DNA from: Cycas panzhihuaensis
Taxonomy: Eukaryota; Cycadophyta
DNA: 64,000 nt
Assembly: GCA_023213395.1 (NCBI GenBank)
Contig: CM041465.1
Coordinates: forward strand, 205,785,741-205,849,740
Direction: 5' to 3'
Shown: piece after piece, positions 20,298-30,735 of the stretch
Numbering within the stretch: position 1 is the stretch's first letter
Layout: each line of letters opens with the position of its first letter
Program-made: the position numbers and the translations under genes
The notes under the pieces: model-generated
Seen by the model: the letters and a program-made list of their open reading frames with translations, nothing else
Databases searched by the model: none
What the model was told of the DNA's origin: nothing

Positions 20298-20539
20298 TGT
20301 TGATGTTAATGTTTGTTTATGGCTTATAACTTAGGTTATGAGCCTCCACTCAAAGTTTTGTACTATATTAAATTCTAGGATTACTTAATTATTATGTGAG
20401 TGATGAGTCATCGAGGGTTACGACTCTCACATCACATGTCACATAGTTAGGGATTAGTTTCTTTTTAGAATTTGTATTTATGTACATGCTATGCACTGCT
20501 GAATTTTACTTTTGAGATTTTATCATTAATGTAAATCCA
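20298..20539 (+). repeat. COP-A 3' LTR (right end uncertain)
   Basis: Starts TGTTGATGTTAATG. The best CA end is TGTAAATCCA at 20539, giving about 242 bp. The region shares short blocks with the COP-B LTR (CACATGTCACATA, ACTTAGGTT), so the two families may be related. No second copy is seen in the window. COP-B begins 15 bp further on. Confidence 0.7.
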
Positions 20540-20554
20540 ATTTTCATATTATTT

Positions 20555-20856
20555 TGATAGTGAATCCTATAAAATTAGGTCTCCATTATTGTTAGATGTA
20601 ATATTTAATAGCTCACACTATGTGGAAGCCAATACACATATAAATACAAACGAGATTAGTAATGGCTCAACAATAACCCATAACCACCCTGACATGTGTT
20701 ACACATCCATTACAGAATTATGTGACATGTGACAAAAGTCCTAAACATGTGTCATCAATTAAACGATGATCCTATGACTCACCAAAATTTACCCAACTAC
20801 TTATTAGGACTTACAACCTAAGTTTCAACCTAATATAGTTAACATTAATTCTAACA
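20555..20856 (-). repeat. COP-B 3' LTR
   Basis: Right end CTAACA (minus-strand TGTTAG) is firm because the purine tract abuts it. The left end TGATAG is inferred from weak alignment with the other LTR (shared TAAAATTAGG) and the target copy. Strong homology to 59180-59411 begins at about 20635. Confidence 0.75.
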
Positions 20857-20866
20857 CTCCCTCTTA
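20857..20866 (-). other. COP-B polypurine tract
   Basis: Plus strand CTCCCTCTTA, so TAAGAGGGAG on the minus strand, immediately before the minus-strand LTR start TGTTAG. Confidence 0.85.
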
Positions 20867-20869
20867 ATG

Positions 20870-22467
20870 TTACATCGTTGGCTTTTACACCAATACAAAG
20901 TCTAAATTTATCAAATTTGTCTCTAGACAAGAGTGGGGTGAAAATATCTTGTTTCCATCATTCTAAGCTAATAACTTAAAACTTGTCTCCATGGGGGTTG
21001 GGGCATGTTTATAGTTCTCCATTCTAGATTTCTTTAGAATCTCCTGTGCATACTCAACCTGTGAAATCATAATTCTCCTAGGCTTCTACCATACTTCAAC
21101 TCCCAAAAAATAATGTTGTCCATGACCTGTCATCTCAATGTTTCCTTGAGATCATTCTTCAGGTCCTCAACCTTTGAGGTATCATTACTTGCAATTATTC
21201 AATCATCCATACAAAATTACAAGGATGATTGAATGCTCTCTTTCGATTTTGATGTTAAGGTTTTAAGCAATCTCTCAAGCCCGTTTTGTAGAAAATGCTA
21301 ATCGATCTTAAAATACTAGGGTCTCGCAACCTGCTTCAAGCCATACAAAGCTTTCTTCAAGTGGCGCACAAGGTGTTCTTTTCCTTTGCAACATATCCAA
21401 GTGGTTGCTCTATATAAAGTTCCTCCATAAGATTTCCATTAATGAAGGTCCTCTTGACATCAAGCTAGTGTAGCTATCCTTTGAACTGAGCAACTATTTC
21501 CAATATTAGTCTCATTGTTACAATCTTTGTTATTAGAGCAAATATTTGTTGGTAACTAATACCTTTTGTCTACTTGAAATCCCTAGCAACCAATCTAGCT
21601 TTGTATTTATCAACTGAGCCATGCAATTTGTATTTGGCCTTATAGACCAATCTGCAATCGATTGCTTGCTTAACTTCTAGCAATTCAACTAAGTCCCACT
21701 TTCTATTCTACTTCACGACACATATTTCAGCATCCATTGCTGTTCGACACTTCTCTTCATAGTAGGCCTCCTCAAAACTTGAAGGCTCATTTGCATTAAA
21801 CACATCTACCATTAAAGAAAAATTGACCGTATTAGGTCTCATCATTGATTTATGTTTACCTTCATCCTTAGGTAGCTAAGCTTTTGTAATGGTTTTGAAA
21901 TACCATTTAGGGAAGTTCTTAGTAGGTGGAGCAATCTTAAGCTATGATTCTTTAGATTGAGCATCTTGATACTCCTCCTCACCTTCTAATTCACCTTTAG
22001 TCAATGTGTTGGCTAACTCTTGTTTAGATTCAAGATCAATGAAGTACTACCTCAAAGAACTAGATTGTGGTTGTTCATTGGTCTGCTTTCCTTTGTCTTG
22101 CCACATCTTCAAAGTGTCTAGGTTTGCATCTTACTTATCACCTTCTTCAAAGATGACATTTTGAGTCGCATAAACTTTTTAAATTGCCAACTTAAATGCC
22201 TAATACGCTTTGCTCTCTTCACTATACTTGATGAGGATACATTTAGAATTGTTGCTATTGACACTTCTAACACTTTTCCTTTGGAATAAGCATGTATGTG
22301 GTGCTCCCAAAGATTCCTTATTGGCTCACGGTTGGTTTTTTACCCAACCAGGCTTTCTTTGGTGTCATGTTCTAAATAGTCTTTGTGGAATTACAATTGG
22401 TCAAATAAGATGCCGTGCAAATAGCGTTTGCCCAAAAGAACTCTAAGAGATTTCTCCATTTCCTCAT
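20870..22467 (-). pseudogene. COP-B integrase end, RT, tail; RNase H missing
   Basis: Minus strand from 22467: ANAICTASYLTN (integrase after the DDE core) continues the frame of 55647. The linker, RT beginning, [12 protein letters not shown] at about 21330 and a catalytic box read as CMDD (normally YVDD) at about 21215 follow. After a thumb region reading PHGDKF the sequence jumps to the C-terminal tail DIFTPLLSRDKFDKF at about 20930-20975. The RNase H domain (about 130 residues in relatives) is absent, so this copy was deleted there. Stops are frequent. Confidence 0.8.
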
Positions 22468-22649
22468 TATAGAAAAACATAGCACATTCAAAGATAGAAA
22501 ATGATGAAGGAATCAATTAGAATTCTAATTGTGTGCTCATTGTGACCAAACTTCTTAAATACAACAGAGGGAAGATAGTTGTGATATCTACCCATACCTA
22601 ACCACCTTGTTAATAATAGATTACAAAAGATTAACATTATATTTTAACA
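22468..22649 (-). repeat. COP-C 3' LTR (182 bp)
   Basis: TATAGAAAAACATAGC to TATTTTAACA on the plus strand; the left TG has mutated to TA. Closely similar to 55469-55646. It is unusually short for a plant copia LTR. Confidence 0.9.
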
Positions 22650-22659
22650 CCCCTCCATA
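22650..22659 (-). other. COP-C polypurine tract
   Basis: Plus strand CCCCTCCATA, minus strand TATGGAGGGG, next to the LTR start TGTTAAAA. Confidence 0.85.
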
Positions 22660-22689
22660 TTGTTTATTATTTTGTTTTTACACCTAGAA

Positions 22690-22914
22690 GTTTCCTGAGA
22701 TGAAGAAACTTGTCTCTACTAAGAGGTTTGGTGAAGATGTTTTGCCAATTGCTCTTCACTAGGATGGTAGCTTAGCTCAATTTCTTTTCTTTGAACTCTT
22801 TCTCAGATAAAATGATGGTGCACTTCTTTGTGTTTGGTTCGATTATGAAAAAATGGATTTGTTGCTAACTTAATGACACTTTGATTATTATAAGATGTTA
22901 TTGTTGACAGAAAT
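22690..22914 (-). pseudogene. COP-C RNase H C-terminal tail
   Basis: Minus strand frames give TKKCTIILSEKEF-type sequence with a parallel frame EVHHHFI, then IELSYHPSEEQLAKHL, the usual copia tail (EQLADI). Positions 22814-22903 repeat in diverged form at 28262-28355 on the other side of COP-E. Confidence 0.75.
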
Positions 22915-23410
22915 TAGAATTAATCTAACATCTGGAAAACAAACATCAGGATCTTTATTCTTTGTATCCAACAAATATAAACTCATCAAATATATCATGA
23001 ACACATCCAAACGGACATAATATGTTGAAGGATTAGAAATTGGCTTTAACCCATAAGAATAACGACAGATCAAATTCATTGATAATTGATACAAAAGTTT
23101 GGTAGAGTTTGGACTCTCACCAAAAACCTCCTTGTTTAGTTGATGAGTGTAGATATGGCCTTAATTTATAGAGGGTTCAATGTCTATCACATTATAATAT
23201 GGTGAGTGTGGATTGGACCTCACATATTCACACTTCATTAAAGCTCATATTATATACATCTCATTGTATAGTTATGAGCCTAAAGTGGGGTGATGACTCT
23301 CAACTAAGAAGTACAACATCAAGTCATAACTTAAGTTACAATTGCATATTATTTAAGTAAAGTGGCTAACTTTACACAAGAGTATATGAAGGAGTAATTA
23401 TATTTTAACA
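22915..23410 (-). repeat. COP-E 3' LTR
   Basis: TGACAGAAATTAGAA to TATTTTAACA, aligned throughout with 27781-28260 at roughly 90 percent by eye. It ends at the purine tract. Confidence 0.9.
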
Positions 23411-23420
23411 TCCTCCTTTA
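23411..23420 (-). other. COP-E polypurine tract
   Basis: Plus strand TCCTCCTTTA, minus strand TAAAGGAGGA, abutting the LTR start TGTTAAAATA. Confidence 0.85.
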
Positions 23421-23424
23421 ATGA

Positions 23425-23800
23425 CAACTTCATTAATCTTGACGCTAAGGTCATGCCGAATTTAATTGGTCTATACACAATCAATTTCTCTGTCTTGCAC
23501 ATGTTCATAGATGAAATGATGATGGACTTCAATATGTTTTGTTCTTGCATCAATTGGTGTCTTTCCTTAAAGCAATTTAGTGAGCTCCCAAATATCAATT
23601 TTCAGGATGGAATTCATCTCTTCATCTATAGGAGCTTGCCACATTTGGTCTTTGACTGCCTCTTCAAAGGTGGAAGGCTCAAGAACATTGAGAACTTGTG
23701 CCACTAAAGCAAAGTTTGTAGTATACCTTAATTTGGATTGTCTTTTTTGTTCTGTAGAAGGTGAAGGTCCATTTGCCATGACTTGCAAGTACCACTTCGG
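23425..23800 (-). pseudogene. COP-E linker fused directly to C-terminal tail
   Basis: Minus strand: TFEEAVKDQMWQAPIDEEMN then IWELTKLL, the usual sequence just before RT. After a single TAA and about seven codons it continues in the same frame with ARTKHIEVHHHFIYEHV, the tail that normally follows RNase H. About 400 residues, all of RT and RNase H, are missing at one point near 23550-23570. The remaining tail is also open in a second frame (DLSVKINEVV). Confidence 0.85.
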
Positions 23801-24780
23801 AAGTTTCTTAACGTTTTCGGCTTGTTCGTCTTCTTAAGGCAAAGGTGGTAATGGAGATGCCGATGTACAAGTAGATGGAGATGCAAGAGGGACTTCTGAA
23901 TCATCATCATCATTGTTTATTAAAAACTGTATCTGAGATTAACCCAAGTCTTGATTGTCTTCTGTAAATATAACATCCCAAGATGAATATGCCTGTCTTC
24001 TAACAGGATCATACACCTTGTAAACTTTGTAACTAGGTACGTAACCTATGAAGATACACTTCAAGCTTTTATCATCAAGTTTTCTTTTGTTTTCTTTTGC
24101 AATGTACATATAGGTCGTCCATTTGAATGTTTTAAGGTGTGAGACTATAGGCTTTTGTATTGACCAAGCTTCCTCAGGTGTCATGTTTTTGATGGTTGAA
24201 GTTGGGCTCCTATTTGTAAGCTAAGCAGTAGTAGAAATATCTTCAGCCTAAAATGAGTTAGCAAAATTTGCAACATTTACCATTGCTTTTGCCTTATTCA
24301 CCAATGTTTGATTCATACGTTTAGCAAAACCATTTTACTGAGGAGTACGAGGAGTTGAGAACTAGGGTTTAATGCCATGTTCTTTATAGCTATTGGTGAA
24401 CTGATTCGATGTGTACTCACCTCCATTATCTATACGTAGTATTTTGATTGTCATACTAGATTCATTTTCAACTTCAACTTTGAATTTCTCAAAGACTTCA
24501 AACTTGTTCTTAGAAAGTAGACCTAAATTATCCAAGAATAATCATCAATAAAAGTCATAAAATACAAACTACCATTAAGTGAAAGCTTAGACATAGGTCC
24601 ACAAATGTCTGAGTGAACTAAGCTTAATGGTTTAGTTGAATGCCAAGCTTGCTTAGATTGAAATGGTTCTTTGTGTTGCTTACCAACTATGCATGCTTCA
24701 TAAAAGCATTTATTCTGTTTGATTTTGGGCAGCCCATGTACCATTTGAACTCTAAACATGAGATTGAGACTCTGCATATT
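23801..24780 (-). pseudogene. COP-E integrase
   Basis: Minus strand order: CFYEACIVGKQHKEPFQSKQ and LVHSDICGPMSKLS (24523-24777, zinc remnant and first Asp), DNGGEYTSN-like region near 24425, and the NGFAKRMNQTL-type Glu region near 24320. Then MTPEEAWSIQKPIVSHLKTF and KSLKCIFIGYVPSYKVYKVY (23939-24184). Stops separate the blocks. This is typical copia integrase with its C-terminal extension. Confidence 0.85.
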
Positions 24781-25360
24781 TAGATGACCAAGGCGTTGAT
24801 GCCATAACTAATCCTTGGTACACTTTTGAGTAGGTTGTTCCTTATTGCGAGAATATTCACCCTGCATTTCAATAGGTGGGTCATCTATAACAATTTGCTT
24901 TTTTAATCTACATGAATAAACTGCACAGTGGCACTTGAGTTCTGATCATGTGCAGAGGAAAGTGGCACACCATCAATTTTGTAAAGACCATTGTCCTCAT
25001 GTTTAGTTACCACTACTTGACCAGTTGAGTGATCTGAAATAGTGTAGACACCCTAGTTGAAGAGTACATCAAAGTTTTGCTTATCAATCTGACTGATAGA
25101 GAGCAAGTTCTGTTTCATACTAGGTATGTATAGGGCATTGTTGATACGATGACCAATATTTAAAAATTTTAAAGCTATGGGGGCTTTCCTAATCTTAGCC
25201 ACATCATATGTAATATAATCACCAAATGTTATCATCTATGGATAATCACCAAATGTTATCGTCTATGGGTGAACATGTTTGGTGTCTTTTAAAGTTTTTT
25301 TTAGTGCCTGTCATATGACAAGTAGCACCAGAATCTATCAACCAGGAGTTGTTTGAAGGA
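24781..25360 (-). pseudogene. COP-E protease and pre-integrase region
   Basis: WLIDSGATCHMTG at about 25315-25350 is an intact copia protease active site. NALYIPSMKQNLLSISQID (25053-25150) and LYKIDGVPLSS-type sequence (about 24960) follow as in related elements. The frame is broken by several stops. Confidence 0.85.
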
Positions 25361-25559
25361 TTAGAAGCAAGAGCGACACAAAACAGGTTCTAGGTATTGG
25401 GATGGGTATTGGCCACATGGCCTCCTTCTTGTAAATTTCTATTGTGGCTGTGATTTGATTCCTTGGTTGCTTTTAGTTCTACTATTGCCTGTTTCCGTGG
25501 CCACAGTTTCTATTTTGTTGTAGATTCAGGCCTCCTTGTTGTCCAAGATTGTTCTATAA

Positions 25560-26390
25560 GGATTACAAATTAGATTGCCTGTTTCTACACCTATTGATAA
25601 CATGCCCAAATTTGTCTCAGTAGAGGCAAGTAACATTCTATCTTCTTTGTTAATTTTTGGTTTGCTGTGATTGTTAGTTCAAATTCATAGAACCAAACTG
25701 TTGGGCAAGTGGTTGTTGTTGAGATTGATTTCTACCTCAATTTTTTACTGCAAATGCAAGAGTAGTGTTAGAAGAAGATGCTATTTCTTGATGGTTCGGG
25801 ATAGTTTCTTCCTTCAACAATAGTCCTTCTAGATATTGAAGTTCATGGTATCAAAGTTATTAGATAATCGAGAGATGAAATTGTTGTACATGGAAAGAAG
25901 GACATTGACAACATTGGAAACAAGGTCATGATTGGAAAGAGAAGCTCCAAGAGTGATAAGTTGGTTCTTAATGTCCTTAACTTCAGTCATATGTGAGAGA
26001 ATGGAGCCAACAATGGTTATGGCATATAAACGTGTCTTTAGCATAATTGCTATGGAGTTGTCTTTTCGCTTATAAGGGGAATATATAATGTCCCAAGCTT
26101 CATGAAAAGTGTCTGCTATTTCAATGTTTTCATCCACATTGCCCTCCACAACTAAGTGAAGGAACTATAGAGTTATATTATCTTCAACTCTAAAAGCAGC
26201 AAGAGCAATAGGGTCTAAAGGGATCTCACTGTTTGGGTTAGTTAGTTTAGGTGTGGGACCAGGTTTAGCTATGTCTCTAGATACATAAGACCAAAACTCA
26301 TTCATGATCAAAAGATATTTGACTTGTCTCTTTCAAGCCAAAAATTATTGCTCCCTAAAAGTTTAATTGTGTTTAAAACTAGCATTTTTG
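25560..26390 (-). pseudogene. COP-E gag
   Basis: Starts MATKMLVLNTIKLLG at about 26385 on the minus strand. The UBN2-like part (DTFHEAWDIIYSPYKRKDN, LKTRLYAITIVG) is open at 25829-26149. A zinc knuckle at about 25588-25630 keeps C, H and C, but its second Cys codon is a stop (TGA for TGC). Several frameshifts. Confidence 0.8.
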
Positions 26391-27766
26391 TTGCCATCGT
26401 GAATTATCTACCTAGTGGACTATTAAGCTAGAATGTTAAAGTTTTAATGTCTCCAAGGAAGCACTCGGTTGGTATTCTGTCTAGTAGAACCTGCCCATAA
26501 ATAATAGTTCATGGACTATCTATATGTTGGTATGTGAGCAAAGTAATCTCAATATAATTCGGTACGTGAGCATAGAAGGCTTAACCACCCCTCTTGACAC
26601 TATGTATCCACCTGCATCAGATTTATGCCAAATGACAGATCTAGCGAATGACTAAAACCAAGGCACTAACCCTCTCAAGGTCTAGCCTGACCTCCAAACA
26701 CCAAAGAAAAGGGTTTACCATCTTAATCCATCACTTGTACACCTTATAGCAAGTTGCCCCATGGTTTGCTTGTCCAGATAAATGCAATTCACATGTGCGA
26801 GAGTGAATGTTTTAGGGGTCCTAACCATTCCACTTATAGGATTGGTAGTTTGGACAATTTAATTCAGTGATTATCTTATTTAATATTTCAAGTTCAAATT
26901 CCTTTTTTAAAGTGGTCTTATATAAGGACAAGAATATGAATCTTTTAATGATTTTAATGTAGGAGACTTGATTACGAAATGCAACAAATAAATAATGAAA
27001 GTATAAGGTAAGGCTTTAGTGTACTCATTAAGGAAGGGGCCACTACTGAAAGGTAGAAAATAGGCCTTCTTCAAATAAGAAATGCGCCTACATCAACCAT
27101 GTACTATGCACAGTTAGCAAAAAATGAGTGGAAAATGCATGTAAAGTGATAAAAATTTACTTTATATTGTCCTCTATTGTAAAACCCTTACAAAATAGAA
27201 AGATTAACTTCAATTTTAAATATCTGATAAATAATGGATTAAAAATACACAAAATGTGGCCCAAAATAATGGGTTATGAATTATGATTACAGTGGTTGAG
27301 ACAGAATCGAATTCAGATATCTATATCAAAAGTTATGACCCTTTTAAGGAGAGTTTACTTATAGGGTTTTTGGACTGCAATAGTACCCTTTGATTAAATG
27401 TAGATAACCTTTTTCTTAGGCCTCTAATTAACCTAAGACCACTTCCATTTTAAAGTAGACAGAAAAACACATAGAATAAAAAAATATTTAAGGTCGTTTG
27501 GATACTTGTAGTTCAAGTTATAGCCATTTAAAGTTGAGGTAGCTGATCTGCCTTCAAAATTGGTGACGAAAAGTAGGTTGAAATTAAATTTGCTACAATA
27601 TATTCTTTTTTGCTCCAAAATCTGCAGTATGACCACTCAAAAATTTATAGAATGAGTCGTTTCGTCTCAAATTTGCCATTGCTTCGTGGAAATTTTGGCG
27701 TTTATACTTTGATATATGTCTTCAAAGCCTGCATTCAGGTAGGGAAAAAAATTGCCCAATATCCTT
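26391..27766 (-). other. COP-E 5' untranslated leader
   Basis: About 1.4 kb between primer site and gag without recognisable coding sequence on either strand. It is AT-rich apart from 26550-26800. Copia elements in this window share such long leaders (COP-F and COP-H about 1.9 kb). Confidence 0.6.
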
Positions 27767-27778
27767 GCTCTGATATCA
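27767..27778 (-). other. COP-E primer binding site
   Basis: Minus strand TGATATCAGAGC two bases after the LTR end, one change from TGGTATCAGAGC (initiator Met tRNA). Confidence 0.85.
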
Positions 27779-27780
27779 AA

Positions 27781-28260
27781 TGACAAAAATTAGAATTAAT
27801 CTAACTCCTAGAAAACAAACGTCGAGATCTTTATTCTCTGTATCCAACAAACATAAACTCATCAAATATATCATGAACACATTTAAATGAATATAATATG
27901 TTGAAGGATTAGAAATTGGCTCCAACCCCTAAGAATAATGATAGATCAAATTAATTGATGAGTGATACAAAGTTTAGACTCTCACCAAAAACGTCTATCT
28001 AGTTGATCAGTGTAGACATGGACTTAAATTATAGAGGAATCAATGTTTATCACATTACAATACGGTGAGTGTGGATTGGACCTCACATGCTCATACTTCA
28101 TTAGAGCTCATATTACATACATCTCATTGGATAGTTATGATGCTAAAGTGGGATGATGACTCTCAACTAGGAAGTACAACATTAAGTCATAACATAAATT
28201 ACAATTGCACCTTATCTAAGTAAAGTGACTAACTTTACATGAGCACATGAAGGAGTCATT
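27781..28260 (-). repeat. COP-E 5' LTR, outer end clipped
   Basis: Starts TGACAAAAATTAGAA. Homology to the other LTR stops at GGAGTCATT, so the last 10 bases (TATTTTAACA in the partner) are gone and COP-C sequence begins. Confidence 0.88.
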
Positions 28261-28261
28261 A

Positions 28262-28521
28262 TGGTGAACTTTTGTATGTGGTTCGAGCATGAAAAATTGG
28301 ATTTGTTGCCAACTTAATGACACTTTGATTTTATCACAAAATGTTGTTGTAGGGTCTTCATTTGTCTAATTTAGATCCTCTAGAATATGTTTCATCCATA
28401 TAACTTCATAAGTGGCACTCACAACAACTTTGTATTCAATTTCAATGGATGACAAGGCTATTGTTGGTTGCTTTTTATGGCACCATGATATGATTGTTAT
28501 ACCTAAATGAAAACAATAGCC
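28262..28521 (-). pseudogene. COP-C RNase H
   Basis: Minus strand from 28521: HLGITIISWCHKKQPTIALSS, IEIEYKVVVSATYEVIWMKHI. The first codons continue exactly from 35740 once COP-F and one TAGCC copy are removed. The part right next to COP-E (28262-28355) duplicates 22814-22903. Confidence 0.85.
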
Positions 28522-29062
28522 TGTGAAAATGGGCATTAAGCCACATTAGTCCCAAGATCATAAGTAAAAGCACAATATCACAAATGCATGAAGCATAAAA
28601 CATAAAGAACACAAAGAGAAATAGGAGCAAGATCAAGATACCAGAAATGGGGGGTTGGAATTAGTCCAACCACCAAAGAATGCTTCAAACTTGATTAGCA
28701 ACTGACAGAATAACAATGAGCTCCTCCTCTTATGATGAGCAACAATGAAGAGAGGCCTCTTTAAATAGAAGAAGATGAGAGGCCAAAGGCTATTGCATGA
28801 TTGACAAGTGTCAATCATGCAATGCATGCTTGCATGTAGGACAAGTGTCCATTGGGAGCTCATGTGAGCAAAAATGCAAGGGGGTCATTTGACTCTTAAG
28901 TTACAACGTTATGTCACTAGACATAAAGTGGGTGTGTACTTTATCACTTAAGTGATAAAGTTACACCTAAAGTACAAAAGTGCAAAAGTGCACACATAAT
29001 ACAAGAATAGAAAGTACATTAGCTTAACATTATAAACATAAGGTAAACCATGAGGTTTAACA
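28522..29062 (-). repeat. COP-F 3' LTR
   Basis: TGTGAAAATGGGC to GAGGTTTAACA. It contains a strong hairpin around TATCACTTAAGTGATA at about 28939-28954. On the minus strand a TATTTAAAG promoter-like box lies near 28760. Confidence 0.95.
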
Positions 29063-29071
29063 CCCCCCCTT
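29063..29071 (-). other. COP-F polypurine tract
   Basis: Plus strand CCCCCCCTT, minus strand AAGGGGGGG, abutting the LTR start TGTTAAACC. Confidence 0.92.
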
Positions 29072-29089
29072 ATTGTTTATAATGTTGAG

Positions 29090-29491
29090 TTGGACTCCTA
29101 GACCATCTCTGAATTTTACAAATTTGTCTCTACCAAGTGGCTTGGTAAAGATATCCTAAATCTGGCCGCTCCGTTGGTCGATATTGAAGAGTGATCTCAC
29201 CACCGTATATGCTCCACGATGAAATGGTGGTGAACTTCAATATGTTTGGTCCGTGCTTGGAAGGCGGATTCTTAGTTAGCTTGAGGACACTCGATTGTCA
29301 CAATGAATGCTAGTCGGTATTCTGCTTTGAAATCCAAGCTCACCAAGAATCCGTCGAGCCGGATAGCCTCACTGAGCTGCGTTGACTGACTTTGTACTCT
29401 GCCGATGGAGGACAAGGTAACATTTGGTTGCTTCTTGCAACTCCATGAACATTCTTGAACCAAGGGTGAAAGCAAGAACTTGAGGTTGATT
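29090..29491 (-). pseudogene. COP-F RNase H and tail
   Basis: Minus strand: SWSCKKQPNVTLSSIGRVQ, LSEAIRLDGFLVSLDFKAEY (29272-29475). Then KHIEVHHHFIVEHI near 29205-29250 in another frame and the LVETNL tail near 29135. At least two indels are needed to read it through. Domain order is normal. Confidence 0.85.
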
Positions 29492-30673
29492 TCACGCTAT
29501 CATGGCATCACCAATCGTAATCGGAGAACCCTCCAAAGTGAAGCTCTCCTTATGTACATACTCAAGTCCAAGGCAATGTTCCTTTGATATACTTGAGTAT
29601 GCGTTTCTTGCTGCCAATGCTTCCGATTGGGTTGAGACATGAAGCGAGCAAATCAGCGCAAATGAGATGTCCGGACGAGTATTGGTGAGATATATCAAGC
29701 TACCAATCAGCTGTCGATAAAGAGTGGAATCTGCTGGTTCGACTTCCTCATTAAGAAAGCTTGGTCTTTGTTCTCCATGGGTGTAGGCGTGGCCTTGCGA
29801 TCGTGCATCCTAAATCTGCAAGATGTCCCAAGAATATTTTGCTTGGGAAATAAAGATATAGCTTTTCTTTGCCATACCTCAAAGCCTAGAAAGTAATGGA
29901 GAAGTCCAAGATCAGTCATCTCAAAACTTCTCTTCAAATCATCCTGGAGAACATTGATGAGCTTAGTGTCATCACCCGTGATCACTAAGTCATCTATATA
30001 CAAGGCAATATAAATGACATGGTGATGTTCATGTTTGATGTACAAGTTTTGATCAGATGTGGATCGATGAAACCCATGTCTCAAAAAGTATTCATCGATT
30101 TTTGCGTACCATGCCCTAGGAGCTTGTTTCAAGCCATACAAAGCCTTCTTGAGGCGATATACCAAATGCTCCTTGCCTTGTTCCTTGTAACCAGGAGGTT
30201 GCTCCAAGTATACCTCCTCTTGAAGATCGCCGTTGAGGAAGGCGCTCTTCACGTCCATCTGATATACGGGCCATTTGCATTGTGCAGCTAAGGCCAAGAG
30301 AAGTCTGATGGTGTTCATGTTTGCTACAGGTGCAAAGGTCTCCTCATAATCAATTCCTTCCTTTTTCTTGAACCCCTTTGCTACAAGTCTTGCTTTCTGT
30401 CGCTTGAGTGTCCCATCAGCATGGAATTTGGTCTTGTAGACCCATTTACAATGATTACTGTTTGTGTGGAGGCAATTCGACCAAGTCCCAAGTACCATTT
30501 TTGTGAATGGATTGAATCTCCTCATCCATGGCAGCTTTCCAACTATCACTTTGTGAAGCCTCTGCAAAGGTGGTAGGCTCATCAATAGAAAGCACTTCAG
30601 CCATAAGTGCAGAGTTTGTTTGCTGCCGATACTTTGATGGACGTTTCCCTTCAATGATATGACCATCCCGCAC
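29492..30673 (-). pseudogene. COP-F reverse transcriptase
   Basis: A long open frame at 29707-30666 carries the RT from about residue 72: [78 protein letters not shown], and [13 protein letters not shown] (YIDD at residues 223-226). The upstream linker [18 protein letters not shown] and [10 protein letters not shown] lies in a second frame (30455-30673), so one indel near 30460 separates them. YLTNTRPDISFA continues after another shift at 29700. Catalytic residues are intact. Confidence 0.92.
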
Positions 30674-30735
30674 CGCTTGAGTGTACCACTTAGGTAACCA
30701 CGAAATGATGTGGCATGAACCTCAATATCTTCGGT

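Larger units (their letters stand above)
5830..20539 (+). mobile_element. COP-A: old Ty1/copia element, plus strand, split by GYP-1
   Basis: Gag starts at 5893 and is interrupted at 6501. It resumes at 16764 after GYP-1 and runs through protease, integrase, RT and RNase H to a purine tract and 3' LTR at 20298. The gag frame continues across the GYP-1 target site. The 5' LTR is not seen. Many in-frame TAG/TAA/TGA codons sit where CAG, CAA or CGA would be expected. COP-B is inserted in or just past its 3' LTR. Confidence 0.85.
22915..28260 (-). mobile_element. COP-E: Ty1/copia element lacking RT and RNase H, minus strand
   Basis: LTRs 22915-23410 and 27781-28260, primer site and purine tract present. 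Gag, protease, integrase and the C-terminal tail are recognisable. The polyprotein passes straight from the pre-RT linker to the tail, so it could only have moved with proteins from another copy. The right LTR lacks the last 10 bases and no TSD is visible. Instead, about 90 bp of COP-C sequence is present on both sides. Confidence 0.85.
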
